A DNA stretch of 64,000 nucleotides, from contig CAWIVZ010000008.1 in the NCBI GenBank assembly GCA_963839645.1, positions 1-64,000 on the forward strand, in the 5' to 3' direction. The position numbers were made by a program, and so were the translations under genes. This document shows, piece after piece, positions 53,992 through 62,541 of the stretch (position 1 is its first letter; each line of letters opens with the position of its first letter). Source of the stretch: PALSA-911 sp963839645. Lineage in GTDB: Bacteria > Pseudomonadota > Alphaproteobacteria > Acetobacterales > Acetobacteraceae. Under the pieces are notes generated by a model. That model saw nothing but the letters and a program-made list of their open reading frames with translations. It did not search any database and was not told where the DNA came from.

Positions 53992-55074
53992 CTACATCCA
54001 CGGATCGACGAGGATCTTCGCGTGTTTCTCCGGGTTGGCGAGATCGTCGAACGCCTGCTGCACGCCGGCGAGGCCGACCTTGCCGGTGATCAGCGGCGTG
54101 ACGTCGATCTTGCCATCGGCGATCAGGCGCAGGCTGGTGGCGAACTCCTCGGCCGTGTAGGCGAGGACGAACTGCACGTTGAGCTGTTTGACGATGCCGA
54201 AGAACGGCTCGAACTGGTCGGTCTCCATGCAGACGCCAACCACGACGACGCGGGCGCCGGCGGGCGCGCCTTCCAGCACGCGCTGGATCATGCCGGGCAC
54301 GCCGACGCATTCGAAGATCACGCCGGGGCGCTGCTTCGGGCTGGTGCCGAACAATTGGGCGAAGCGGCTGGGGTCGTAGCCGGCGGGCGTGGCGGCGTCG
54401 GTCCAGCTTTTGTAGGGGGATTCTTTCGCGGGATCGACGACGATGTCGGCGCCCATGCGCAGCGCCAAAGCGCGTCGCGCGGGGGAGAAATCGGCGGCGA
54501 TGATGGGGTGCACGCCCTTCACCTTCAGGCCGGCGATGACCGCGAGGCCGACCGGGCCGCAGCCAATCACCAGCGGCACATCCTGTGGCGTGAGGCGGGC
54601 GTTCTCCACCGCGTGCCAGCCGACGGCCATCGGTTCGGTCAGCGCCGCCTGCTCGGCCGGCAGGCCGTTCGGCACTTCCAGCAGCAGGCGATCGGCAAGC
54701 GGCATGTACTGGGCGAAGCCGCCGGCGGTTTCGTTGGAATAGCCGATGCCCAGCACATTGGTGCCGGAAAGGGTCATCGGCATGGACACGACGAGCGCGC
54801 CGGGCTTCAGGCGCTTGGGCGTGCCGGGGCCGTGTTCCACCACCTCGCAGCAGAATTCATGGCCGAACACGACGTCGCGCTTGGGGTCGAGCCCCCAGCG
54901 GCCGCCGGTGCGCTGGGCGAGGTTGGCGAATTGGTCGATATGCTTGGCCGCGTGCAGATCCGAGCCGCAGATGCCGCAGCACAGGGTCTTGACCAGGACC
55001 TGGCCCTCGGCCGGTTTCGGGTCGGCAAGGTCGCCAACCGATATTTTCCCGTTGCTGTAGATGGCGGCTCGCAT
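53992..55074 (-). CDS. Zinc-binding alcohol/polyol dehydrogenase
   Basis: 360 residues of the medium-chain dehydrogenase family. Catalytic zinc ligands are the Cys of CCGICGSDLHAAKH and the His-Glu of VVFGHEFCCEVVEHGPG. Cofactor-binding motif VIGCGPVGLAVIAGLK lies mid-protein. The four-Cys structural zinc loop is missing. It oxidises an alcohol or sugar alcohol with NAD(P). It precedes the lactonase gene on the same strand, so it may make the aldehyde or aldonate-lactone that the lactonase opens. Confidence 0.87.
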   Translation of the reverse strand: MRAAIYSNGKISVGDLADPKPAEGQVLVKTLCCGICGSDLHAAKHIDQFANLAQRTGGRWGLDPKRDVVFGHEFCCEVVEHGPGTPKRLKPGALVVSMPMTLSGTNVLGIGYSNETAGGFAQYMPLADRLLLEVPNGLPAEQAALTEPMAVGWHAVENARLTPQDVPLVIGCGPVGLAVIAGLKVKGVHPIIAADFSPARRALALRMGADIVVDPAKESPYKSWTDAATPAGYDPSRFAQLFGTSPKQRPGVIFECVGVPGMIQRVLEGAPAGARVVVVGVCMETDQFEPFFGIVKQLNVQFVLAYTAEEFATSLRLIADGKIDVTPLITGKVGLAGVQQAFDDLANPEKHAKILVDPWM

Positions 55075-55203
55075 GGCATTTCCCCTGATCTTTCAATCGC
55101 GCCCTTGGCGGGCTCGGGGATGATCCTAGCCGTGCCTGTGGGATTGAACAGCCCGCCGGGGGCCGCCCTTCCCGCCTGGCGTTTGCGGGCCTAGATTCAG
55201 CCC

Positions 55204-56214
55204 ATGGTCACATTGTCCGTTCTCGATCTTTCCCCGATCCCCGAAGGCAGCGACGCCGGCCAGGCGCTGCGCAATTCGCTGGACCTGGCGCGGCATGCCG
55301 AGGCACACGGCTACCGGCGCTACTGGATGGCCGAGCATCACAACATGCCCGGCATCGCCAGCGCGGCGACTGCGGTGGCGCTGGCGCATATCGCGGCGGG
55401 GACCGAGACCATTCGCGTCGGCGCCGGCGGCATCATGCTGCCCAATCATGCGCCGCTGCTGATCGCGGAACAGTTCGGCACGCTGGCGGCGCTGCATCCC
55501 GGGCGCATCGACCTTGGGCTTGGGCGCGCGCCGGGGTCCGATCAGGTCACCGCGCGGGCGATGCGGCGGAATCTGGCCAGCGATTCGGATCGCTTCCCGC
55601 AGGACGTGATGGAGCTGATGCACTATTTCGAGCCGGCCGTGCCCGGCCAGGCGGTGCAGGCGGTGCCCGGCGCGGGGCTGACGGTGCCGGTGTGGATCCT
55701 CGGGTCGAGCACCTACGGCGCGCAACTCGCGGCGGCGCTGGGGCTGCCCTATGCGTTCGCCTCGCATTTCGCGCCGGACATGATGATGGACGCGATCGCG
55801 GTCTACCGCTCCGGCTTCCGGCCCTCCGCGCAGCAGGCGACGCCGTACGTGATGCTGGGGGTGAACGTGTTCGCGGCGGAGACCGATGCGCAGGCGCGGT
55901 TCCTGTATTCGTCATTGCAGCAGGCGTTCGTGAATTTGCGCAGCGGCCGGCCAGGCAAGCTTCCGGCGCCGGTCGACGATCTGGATGCACGGCTGGAACC
56001 GCGGGCGCGGATGATGCTGGAGCATTCGCTGTCATGCTCGATCGTCGGCTCGGCGGAAACGGTACGGCGCGGGTTGGATGCATTCGTGGCACGCACCGGG
56101 GCGGACGAACTGATGGTCACGGCGCAGATCTTCGATCCGCGGGCGCGGCTGCGGTCCTACGAAATCCTGGCGGAAGTGAACGCGGCGAAGGCGAAGACCT
56201 CCAACGCCGCCTGA
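55204..56214 (+). CDS. LLM class flavin-dependent oxidoreductase (MsnO8-like)
   Basis: 336 residues. LSVLDLSPIPEGSDAGQALRNS, YWMAEHHNMPGIASAATAVA, GAGGIMLPNHAPLLIAEQFG and LGLGRAPGSDQ are the hallmarks of the MsnO8-type LLM group. The N-terminal stretch and AEHHNMPG are conserved. It probably reduces or oxygenates a small molecule with FMN. It is convergent with a small unknown gene, 4 bases between stops. Substrate unknown. Confidence 0.9.
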   Translation: MVTLSVLDLSPIPEGSDAGQALRNSLDLARHAEAHGYRRYWMAEHHNMPGIASAATAVALAHIAAGTETIRVGAGGIMLPNHAPLLIAEQFGTLAALHPGRIDLGLGRAPGSDQVTARAMRRNLASDSDRFPQDVMELMHYFEPAVPGQAVQAVPGAGLTVPVWILGSSTYGAQLAAALGLPYAFASHFAPDMMMDAIAVYRSGFRPSAQQATPYVMLGVNVFAAETDAQARFLYSSLQQAFVNLRSGRPGKLPAPVDDLDARLEPRARMMLEHSLSCSIVGSAETVRRGLDAFVARTGADELMVTAQIFDPRARLRSYEILAEVNAAKAKTSNAA

Positions 56215-56218
56215 CGGC

Positions 56219-56473
56219 TCAGGCGCAATCGCAACCCGGCGTGGCGCCGGATTGCTCCTTCACCACATGGTGGTCGATCCATTCGGCTACCAGGCGACGC
56301 GCCTCGTTCAGCGAGGATTCCGGGTGGTGGATGCGATACAGCGTCGTGCAGGCCGTGTAGGCGGCCATGTCGTCGGTGCCGAGCTGGCGCAGGTCACGAT
56401 AGGCGGTGACCACGGCGCGCTCGCAATTGCGCGCGATCTGGCTGAAATCCCCACGGATGACGTTCTGGCCCAT
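56219..56473 (-). CDS. Small hypothetical protein
   Basis: 84 residues from ATG 56473, preceded by GGGAG. The sequence (DFSQIARNCERAVVTAYRDL, DDMAAYTACTTLYRIHHPES, RRLVAEWIDHH) looks like three helices with a conserved-looking H-H-P and ends in Cys-Asp-Cys-Ala. It is not a known domain to me. The two C-terminal Cys and the HH pairs could bind a metal. A palindrome lies 18-34 bases upstream. Confidence 0.6.
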   Translation of the reverse strand: MGQNVIRGDFSQIARNCERAVVTAYRDLRQLGTDDMAAYTACTTLYRIHHPESSLNEARRLVAEWIDHHVVKEQSGATPGCDCA

Positions 56474-56490
56474 GCCGGCTTCGCTCCCAG

Positions 56491-56507
56491 TTGCGAATTA
56501 GTCGCAA
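56491..56507. promoter_or_regulatory. Inverted repeat TTGCGA-N5-TCGCAA upstream of the small gene
   Basis: A perfect 6-bp inverted repeat with spacer ATTAG, 18 bases upstream of the small gene's ATG. Candidate operator or part of the leader; no regulator is identified. Confidence 0.35.
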
Positions 56508-56568
56508 TTGATAAGCAAAGATACGTTGCCCCCTCGCGGACCGCAAGTGGCGGGGAGTGAGGAAGGAA

Positions 56569-56592
56569 GGCCAGAGGCTCTGCCCCCTGGCC
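56569..56592. terminator. Hairpin after the tartrate-type dehydrogenase gene
   Basis: GGCCAG at 56569-56574 pairs with CTGGCC at 56587-56592, with AGGC/GCCCC inside. It lies 10 bases beyond the minus-strand stop at 56602 and resembles the CCAGGGGGC unit of the element at 41687-41905. Confidence 0.45.
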
Positions 56593-56601
56593 TCGCTTCG
56601 T

Positions 56602-57672
56602 TCAACCGGCAGCCACGATCTCGGCCAAGGCGCGACCCACGTCGGCAGTGCCGGCCTGGCCGCCCATGTCGCGGGTGCGGGGGCCGCTTTCCTTCAGCAG
56701 GGTTTCGATCGCGCCGACGATCGCGGCGCCCGCTTCGGTTTCGCCGAGATGGTCCAGCATCATCGCCGCCGACCAGATCTGGCCGATCGGGTTGCAGATA
56801 TGCTTGCCGGCGATGTCGGGGGCGGAGCCGTGCACCGGCTCGAACATCGAGGGGTAGGTGCCTTCCGGGTTGATGTTGGCCGAGGCGGCGATGCCGATCG
56901 AGCCGGCGACCGCGGGGCCGAGGTCGGACAGGATGTCGCCGAACAGGTTGGAGCCGACCACCACGTCGAACCAGTCCGGGTGCTGGACGAAATGGGCGCA
57001 CAGGATGTCGATGTGGTACTGGTCGGTGCGGATTTCCGGGTAGCTCTTGGCCATTTCCGCGAAGCGCTCGTCCCAGAACGGCATGGTGTGGATGATGCCG
57101 TTGGACTTGGTGGCCGAGGTCAGGTGCTTCTTCGGCCGCGTCATGGCCAGGTCGAAGGCGAATTTCAGAATGCGGTCGGTGCCCTTACGGGTGAACACCG
57201 ACTGCTGGCTGACGAATTCGCGGTCGGTGCCCTCGAACATGCGCCCGCCGACGGAGGAGTATTCGCCCTCGGTGTTTTCGCGAACCACGTAGAAGTCGAT
57301 GTCCTCCTCGGTGCGGTTGGCGAGCGGGGTGCGCACGCCGGGCATCAGCTTGCAGGGGCGCAGGTTCACGTACTGGTCGAAGCCGCGGCGGATCGGGATC
57401 AGCAGGCCCCAGAGGGAGACGTGGTCCGGCACGCCGGGAAAGCCGACGGCGCCGAGCAGGATGCTGTCCGCCTCGGCCATGCGTTCCATGCCGTCGGCCG
57501 GCATCATGGCGCCGGTTTTCTTGTAGGTCTCGCAGGACCAGTCGTATTCGTCGAGTTTCAGGGAGAAGCCGAAGCGGCGCTGGGCGGCGTCCAGCACGCG
57601 CAGGGATTCGGGCACGGTTTCCTTGCCGATGCCGTCTCCGGGGATGACCGCGATGCGGTAGGTCTTGCTCAT
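56602..57672 (-). CDS. Tartrate dehydrogenase/isopropylmalate dehydrogenase family
   Basis: 356 residues. IAVIPGDGIGKETVPESLRV, GVPDHVSLWGLLIPIRRGFD (catalytic region), FYVVRENTEGEYSSVGGRMF, and VVGSNLFGDILSDLGPAVAG with the metal-binding Asp residues identify the beta-decarboxylating dehydrogenase superfamily. The short D-H-V-S-L-W-G-L-L motif is that of tartrate dehydrogenase/D-malate (TtuC/DmlA) enzymes rather than LeuB. It uses NAD and Mn to oxidise or decarboxylate tartrate or D-malate. It is divergent from the third LLM gene, 130 bases apart. Confidence 0.88.
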   Translation of the reverse strand: MSKTYRIAVIPGDGIGKETVPESLRVLDAAQRRFGFSLKLDEYDWSCETYKKTGAMMPADGMERMAEADSILLGAVGFPGVPDHVSLWGLLIPIRRGFDQYVNLRPCKLMPGVRTPLANRTEEDIDFYVVRENTEGEYSSVGGRMFEGTDREFVSQQSVFTRKGTDRILKFAFDLAMTRPKKHLTSATKSNGIIHTMPFWDERFAEMAKSYPEIRTDQYHIDILCAHFVQHPDWFDVVVGSNLFGDILSDLGPAVAGSIGIAASANINPEGTYPSMFEPVHGSAPDIAGKHICNPIGQIWSAAMMLDHLGETEAGAAIVGAIETLLKESGPRTRDMGGQAGTADVGRALAEIVAAG

Positions 57673-57802
57673 GTCCGTTCCTCCTTGGGGCGCGCCAAAC
57701 TGCCGCCGGGCGAGGACGGACGCAAGCCGGGGAGATTGTCAGAGCGATCCAGAGGCGGCAGGATACTCACCGGTATAAAAAGACAACTCGGGAGTTTGTC
57801 GC

Positions 57803-58972
57803 ATGGACGTCGGCTTGATGATGATCTTCGCCAGCTATGGCTGGGAAAACGTTTCCGATCGCCAGGTGTGGGACGAGGATATCCGGCTGGCACTGCAGGC
57901 GCCGGGGCTCGGGTTCGACGCGCTGTGGTCGGCCGAGCACCATTTCTTCGATTATTCGTTCTGCCCGGACAATATCCAGCTGATGACCTATCTGACGGCA
58001 AAGTGCCCGGACATCGATGTCGGCACCGCCGCCGTGATCCTGCCCTGGCACGACCCGCTGCGGGTCGCCGAGCAGGCCATCGTGCTGGACATGCTGTCGA
58101 ACGGGCGGTTCCGCTTCGGCATGGGCCGTGGCCTGGCGCGGCGCGAGTTCACCGCTTTCCGCGGCACGATGAACGAAAGCCGCGAGCGGTTCGACGAGGC
58201 GGCGGCGATGATCGTGGAGGGGCTGCGCACGGGCTGGGTGGAAGGCAACGGCAAGCATTATCCGCAACCCCGCATCGAATTGCGCCCGCGGCCGGAGCGC
58301 AGCTTCGACGGGCGCATCTACGCCGTGGCTTCCAGCGAGGACTCGGTGCACAGCTGCGCCAATCTGGGCGCGCACATGGTGATGTTCTCCGACCGTCCGT
58401 GGGAGATGCGGATGCCGTCGATCGAGCTGAACCGGAAGCTGCAGCTGGAGCAGCATGGCCGTCCGGCACCGACGATGATGATCACCGATTTCTGCATCTG
58501 CGCGCCGACGATGGAAAAGGCCGAGGCATTGGCCCTGAAGCACATGGGCAAGTTCGTCGAGAGCAATTTCCACCATTACGAATTGCTCGGCGAGCATTTC
58601 AAGACGGTGAAGGGCTACGACGCCTATGCCCAGAAGGCCGAGATCGCGCGCAAGGGCGGGCTCGAAGGTGCGGTGGCAGGGTTCATGAAGGCGGCCATCT
58701 GGGGCACGCCGGACCGGGTGCTGCGGGAGTTGGAGGCGCGGCGCGCGTTGATCGGAGATTTCGAGCTGAATGCGTCGTTCCGGTTTGGCGGCATCGGCTA
58801 CGACGACGCGGAGACCTCGCTGCATCTGTTCGCCAAGGAGGTGCTGCCGGTGTTGAAGACATGGAGGCCGAAGGCGGCGTCAGCGAAGGCCGGCCTAACC
58901 CTTGACGCCTCCCATCGTCAGGCCCGCCACCATATAGCGGCGCAACGCGTAATAGACCACGATCGGCGGTAA
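57803..58972 (+). CDS. LLM class flavin-dependent oxidoreductase
   Basis: 389 residues, ATG at 57803 after CGGGAG. MDVGLMMIFASYGWENVSD, ALWSAEHHFFDYSFCPDN, GTAAVILPWHDPLRVAEQAI and FGMGRGLARREFTAF are the LLM barrel motifs. The likely functional end is near KTWRPKAASAK; the last 25 codons or so run past and overlap the end of the convergent permease gene by 78 bases. These codons give a basic tail (HRQARHHIAAQRVIDHDRR) unlike the family. Substrate unknown; the third LLM in the window. Confidence 0.85.
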   Translation: MDVGLMMIFASYGWENVSDRQVWDEDIRLALQAPGLGFDALWSAEHHFFDYSFCPDNIQLMTYLTAKCPDIDVGTAAVILPWHDPLRVAEQAIVLDMLSNGRFRFGMGRGLARREFTAFRGTMNESRERFDEAAAMIVEGLRTGWVEGNGKHYPQPRIELRPRPERSFDGRIYAVASSEDSVHSCANLGAHMVMFSDRPWEMRMPSIELNRKLQLEQHGRPAPTMMITDFCICAPTMEKAEALALKHMGKFVESNFHHYELLGEHFKTVKGYDAYAQKAEIARKGGLEGAVAGFMKAAIWGTPDRVLRELEARRALIGDFELNASFRFGGIGYDDAETSLHLFAKEVLPVLKTWRPKAASAKAGLTLDASHRQARHHIAAQRVIDHDRR

Positions 58973-59782
58973 CGAAAACACGATAGCGACGGACATCAGG
59001 TAGCTCCATGGCGCCTCGTCGCTGTCGAAGAACTGGTTGATTGCCGCCGCAACGGTCATGCTGCCGGGAGACGACAGCAACAGATACTGGTACAAATAAT
59101 CATTCCAGGCCAGCAGCAACGCATAGGTGGCGACGGCTGCAAGGGCCGGCGCCATCAGGGGCAGGTAGATGCGCTGATAGAGCTGAAACGGTGACGCGCC
59201 GTCCACCCGCGCGGCGTCGTCGAGTTCGAGCGGTATGAGCTTGCCATACTGGTGCAGGATCAGGATGGCATACGGGGTCGCGAACGCGACCTGTGCGGCG
59301 ATGACCGCCCATAGAGTGTCGGTCAAGCCATAGATATGCATGAGCCGGGTGAACGGAATGACCAGGAACGAAGCCGGAACGGCATACGTGATCAGCGAAA
59401 CATTGCCGAGCAGCCAGGCCTTGCGTAATCGCATCCTGCCGATTGCGAAGCTGGCGAGCGAGCCGATCAGCACTGTCAGCACCATCGTCGCCGCGCCGAT
59501 ATAGATGCTGTTGGCGAACTGGTACCAGAAATTCTTCAGGTACCAGAATTCGCCTGTCCAGATCATCTGGAAGCCCTCGAACGACGGATGGCTCGGCCAG
59601 ACCGTGCCGGTGAATTCGTCGCCGTCCTCACTCAGCGCGATCAGCAACATGTTGTAGACCGGGATGGCTGTCCACAGCATCACCACCACGCCAAGCACCA
59701 GGGCGCCGGCGCCGGCGAACGCGCGCCGCAGCCTATGGCGTGGCCAGCGCGGCTTCCCGCCCGCCGTTCGCGCAGGGCTCAC
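58895..59782 (-). CDS. Sugar ABC transporter permease, MalG-like (copy 2)
   Basis: 295 residues from a GTG at 59782 that overlaps the stop of the preceding permease (GTGA). Six membrane segments. The EAA loop is DAARVDGASPFQLYQRIYLP, the ATPase contact. Its sequence and exact length parallel the permease at 60724-61611, and the last residues (AGLTMGGVKG) are identical, so this is the second half of a duplicated pair. Its 3' end overlaps the LLM gene by 78 bases. It belongs to the carbohydrate-uptake (CUT1) class. Confidence 0.88.
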   Translation of the reverse strand: MSPARTAGGKPRWPRHRLRRAFAGAGALVLGVVVMLWTAIPVYNMLLIALSEDGDEFTGTVWPSHPSFEGFQMIWTGEFWYLKNFWYQFANSIYIGAATMVLTVLIGSLASFAIGRMRLRKAWLLGNVSLITYAVPASFLVIPFTRLMHIYGLTDTLWAVIAAQVAFATPYAILILHQYGKLIPLELDDAARVDGASPFQLYQRIYLPLMAPALAAVATYALLLAWNDYLYQYLLLSSPGSMTVAAAINQFFDSDEAPWSYLMSVAIVFSLPPIVVYYALRRYMVAGLTMGGVKG

Positions 59783-60697
59783 AGCTGCACCTCGGTTGCC
59801 TGCACACGCCGCATCAGCAGGATCGCGATCGGGATCAGCACGGGCAGGGCAGACATCACCGCCGCCACGCCGAGCCGCGGATAGCCATAGTCGAACGCCA
59901 TCCGAAAGCCGTAGGTGGCAAGCACCTCGGTCTGCAACGCCGGGGCGCCGCTGGAGACGAAATAGGCGGTGGTGAAGTCGCCGACCGTCCACAGCGTGGA
60001 GAGCAGCGTGCTGATCAGATAGAGATTGGCCAGCAGCGGAAACGTGACGAACGTGAAGCTGCGAATGCCGCTAGCGCCATCCACGGCGGCTGCGTCATAG
60101 ATGTCCTGCGGGATCGCCATCCTTCCGGCCAGGAAGACCAGGGTCCAGAACGGCATCCATTTCCAGATATAGGCAAGGATGTTCGCGCCGATGGCCAGCC
60201 AGTACCGAATTGAACCAAATCGGACCCTCCACACCGAACAGCGCCTCCAACGCGCTGTTGAGAAAGCCGCCGTAGCCGATCAGCATCCAGTGCAGGGACA
60301 GGAAGGCCGGCAGCGCCGGCAGCGCCCAGGGCAGCATGTAGAGAACCAGCATGGCCTTGATCCAACGGCCCCGGCGCATGAAGAAGCCTGATAGTAGGAA
60401 CGCCAGAAACATCTTCAGGTTCACGCCGATGCCGACGAGCAGCAGCGTATTGACGATCGTTGTCAAGTAGCGCGGGTTCTCGAACAATTGGGCGTAGAGT
60501 GCCGGGTCGGCGCCCAGCCAAAGTCCGTAGACGACCGGGTAGACGACGAAACCGAGGAACACCGCCACATAGGGCAGGAAAAAGGCGACCGCCCAGGGAA
60601 GCTCCGAACCCACAAGACCGCCCGGCCAGGCTGGGCGCCACGACCAGCCGGTCGCGGCCAGCCTTTCGGCCGCGGCAATTCGTTCTACGCTGCTCAT
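59779..60697 (-). pseudogene. Sugar ABC transporter permease, MalF-like (copy 2), one frame break
   Basis: ATG at 60697. The N-terminal part has the TM core AVAFFLPYVAVFLGFVVYPV and LKMFLAFLLSGFFMRRGRW. An extra G before TAC near 60205 shifts the frame between GPIWFNSV and YWLAIGANILAYIWK; removed, the protein has 305 residues, the same as its relative at 61608-62525. EAA loop: DIYDAAAVDGASGIRSFTFV. Together with 58895-59782 it makes a MalF/MalG pair. One base insertion in a well-preserved gene suggests a sequence error. Confidence 0.85.
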
Positions 60698-60723
60698 CCG
60701 AACCCTGGAGGTCAGGGCCACGG

Positions 60724-61611
60724 CTAACCCTTGACGCCGCCCATGGTCAGCCCCGCGGCCATATAGCGGCGGAACCCGTAGTACAGGATCATCGGCGGGA
60801 GCGCATACAGGATCGCGGTGGCCATCATGAGGTTCCACGGCGATTTATCGCTGTTGAGGAACTGCGCCAACGCGACTGCCACGGTCATGCTCTCCGGCGT
60901 GGACAGCATCAGGAAATTATACAGGTACTCATTCCATGCCAGCAGCAAGGCATAGGTGCCGACAGCAACCAGTGCCGGCGCCATCAACGGCAGGTAGATG
61001 CGGAAATAGATCTGCCATGGACTGGCCCCGTCGATGCGCGCGGACTCATCGAGTTCCATCGGTATCGACCTACCATATTGCGAGAAAATGAAGATCGCGT
61101 ATGGGGTGGCGAACGTCGTTATCGCCAGGATCACGGACGAAAGATGGTCCGAAAGCCCGTAGATCTGCATGATCCGATAGAACGGAATCGCCAGAAACGA
61201 GGCCGGTATGACATACGTCATCAGCGCCGCGTTGGTCAGCAGCCAGCCATTGCGCAGATGCAGGCGCCCGACGGTGAAGCTTGCCAGCGACCCGATCAGC
61301 AGGGTCAGGAACATCGTCGTCAGGCCAACAATGAAACTGTTGCCGAACTGTAGCCAGAAATGCTCGAGATACCAGAAATCCTGGGTGACCACGACGCGGA
61401 AGCTCTCCAGTGTCGGATGTTCCGGCCAGATCGAACCGCTGAACACGCCATCATGACTTTCGAACGCGATCATCGCCATGTTGTAGAGCGGCGTGACCGA
61501 CCAGATGACGAGCATGAAGCCGAGCGCCAGACTGGCGGCCTCGACCAGGTATCGTCTCAGCCGGTAGTGCAATTTGGACGCGCGCCGACTGCCGGCAACG
61601 GTGGCGCTCAC
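60724..61611 (-). CDS. Sugar ABC transporter permease, MalG-like (copy 1)
   Basis: 295 residues from a GTG at 61611, overlapping the stop of the previous permease (GTGA). Six membrane segments, EAA loop DESARIDGASPWQIYFRIYL. It pairs with the MalF-like permease at 61608-62525 to form the channel for a carbohydrate or polyol. The start of copy 2's MalF gene lies 27 bases after its stop. Copy 1 and copy 2 are about equally long but well diverged, so the duplication is old. Confidence 0.9.
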   Translation of the reverse strand: MSATVAGSRRASKLHYRLRRYLVEAASLALGFMLVIWSVTPLYNMAMIAFESHDGVFSGSIWPEHPTLESFRVVVTQDFWYLEHFWLQFGNSFIVGLTTMFLTLLIGSLASFTVGRLHLRNGWLLTNAALMTYVIPASFLAIPFYRIMQIYGLSDHLSSVILAITTFATPYAIFIFSQYGRSIPMELDESARIDGASPWQIYFRIYLPLMAPALVAVGTYALLLAWNEYLYNFLMLSTPESMTVAVALAQFLNSDKSPWNLMMATAILYALPPMILYYGFRRYMAAGLTMGGVKG

Positions 61612-62525
61612 AGTTGCACCTCCTTCATGCGGAGCTTGCGCATCAGTATGATGACCAGTGGGATCAGCACCGGAAGCGCGGTCATGACGGTCGCCACACC
61701 AAGGCGCGGGAGCGCGGTCGTGAATGCATAGCGGATGCCGAGTGTGGCCAGCACCTCGGTGGACATAGCCGGCCCGCCGCCAGAGACGAAATAGGTCGCG
61801 TTGAAATCGCCCAGCGCGAAGATGGTGTCGAGCAGCGTGCAAACGAGATACAAGTTCGCCATCAGGGGTAGGGTAATGTGCCTGAAGCGGCGCAGACCGC
61901 TGGCGCCATCGACCTCGGCGGCCTCATACAGTTCCTGTGGGACCGCCATCCGGCCAGCGAGCAGGATGATGGTCCAGAACGGCAGGTTCTTCCAGATATA
62001 GGCGCCGATATTGGATGCCAGACCGGTCCAGTGCTCGTTCAGATACACCGGTCCATCGATACCGAACAGCATATAGAGAACATTGTTGAGCATGCCCCAC
62101 TGACCGTTCAGCAACCAGTGGATCGACATGTAGGCCGGCAGCGCAGGCGTCGCCCAGGGCAAGATGAAGACCACCAATAGCGCCCTGATCCACCAGCGCT
62201 TGCGCATGAAGAAGCCTGATAGCAGGAAGGCCAAAGCCATCTTCAGGTTCACGCCGACGCCAACATACACGATCGTGTTGAGCACGGCGGTCAGGTAGCG
62301 GGGATCGTCGAACAGCTGCCTGTACAGCTGGGACTGACCACCCAGCCAGAGCCCGTAACAGATCGGGTAGACAACGAAGGCAAAGAACACAGCCGCGTAC
62401 GGCAGGGCGAAGGCGATGGCCCATATCTGGTCCGTTCCTCGCAGCCCGCCGAGCCAGGAGCGTCGCGCCGCACGCGCCGCGACCGCGGTGGGTCCGACGG
62501 CGAGTGTCTGCTGCGTGACGCTCAT
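61608..62525 (-). CDS. Sugar ABC transporter permease, MalF-like (copy 1)
   Basis: 305 residues from ATG 62525, 16 bases after the binding-protein stop. Six membrane segments, with IWAIAFALPYAAVFFAFVVY and LKMALAFLLSGFFMRKRWW. EAA loop: ELYEAAEVDGASGLRRFRHI. It heads the first permease pair and is directly behind the binding-protein gene, so it is the cognate partner. A GTGA overlap couples it to the MalG-like gene. Confidence 0.9.
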   Translation of the reverse strand: MSVTQQTLAVGPTAVAARAARRSWLGGLRGTDQIWAIAFALPYAAVFFAFVVYPICYGLWLGGQSQLYRQLFDDPRYLTAVLNTIVYVGVGVNLKMALAFLLSGFFMRKRWWIRALLVVFILPWATPALPAYMSIHWLLNGQWGMLNNVLYMLFGIDGPVYLNEHWTGLASNIGAYIWKNLPFWTIILLAGRMAVPQELYEAAEVDGASGLRRFRHITLPLMANLYLVCTLLDTIFALGDFNATYFVSGGGPAMSTEVLATLGIRYAFTTALPRLGVATVMTALPVLIPLVIILMRKLRMKEVQL

Positions 62526-62541
62526 GTCGGGCCCGTCGGGA

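Noticed and set aside
1436..58972. The three LLM oxidoreductases as a recent gene expansion
   Set aside because: They differ in length (398, 336, 389) and motif wording, so they are separate subfamilies.
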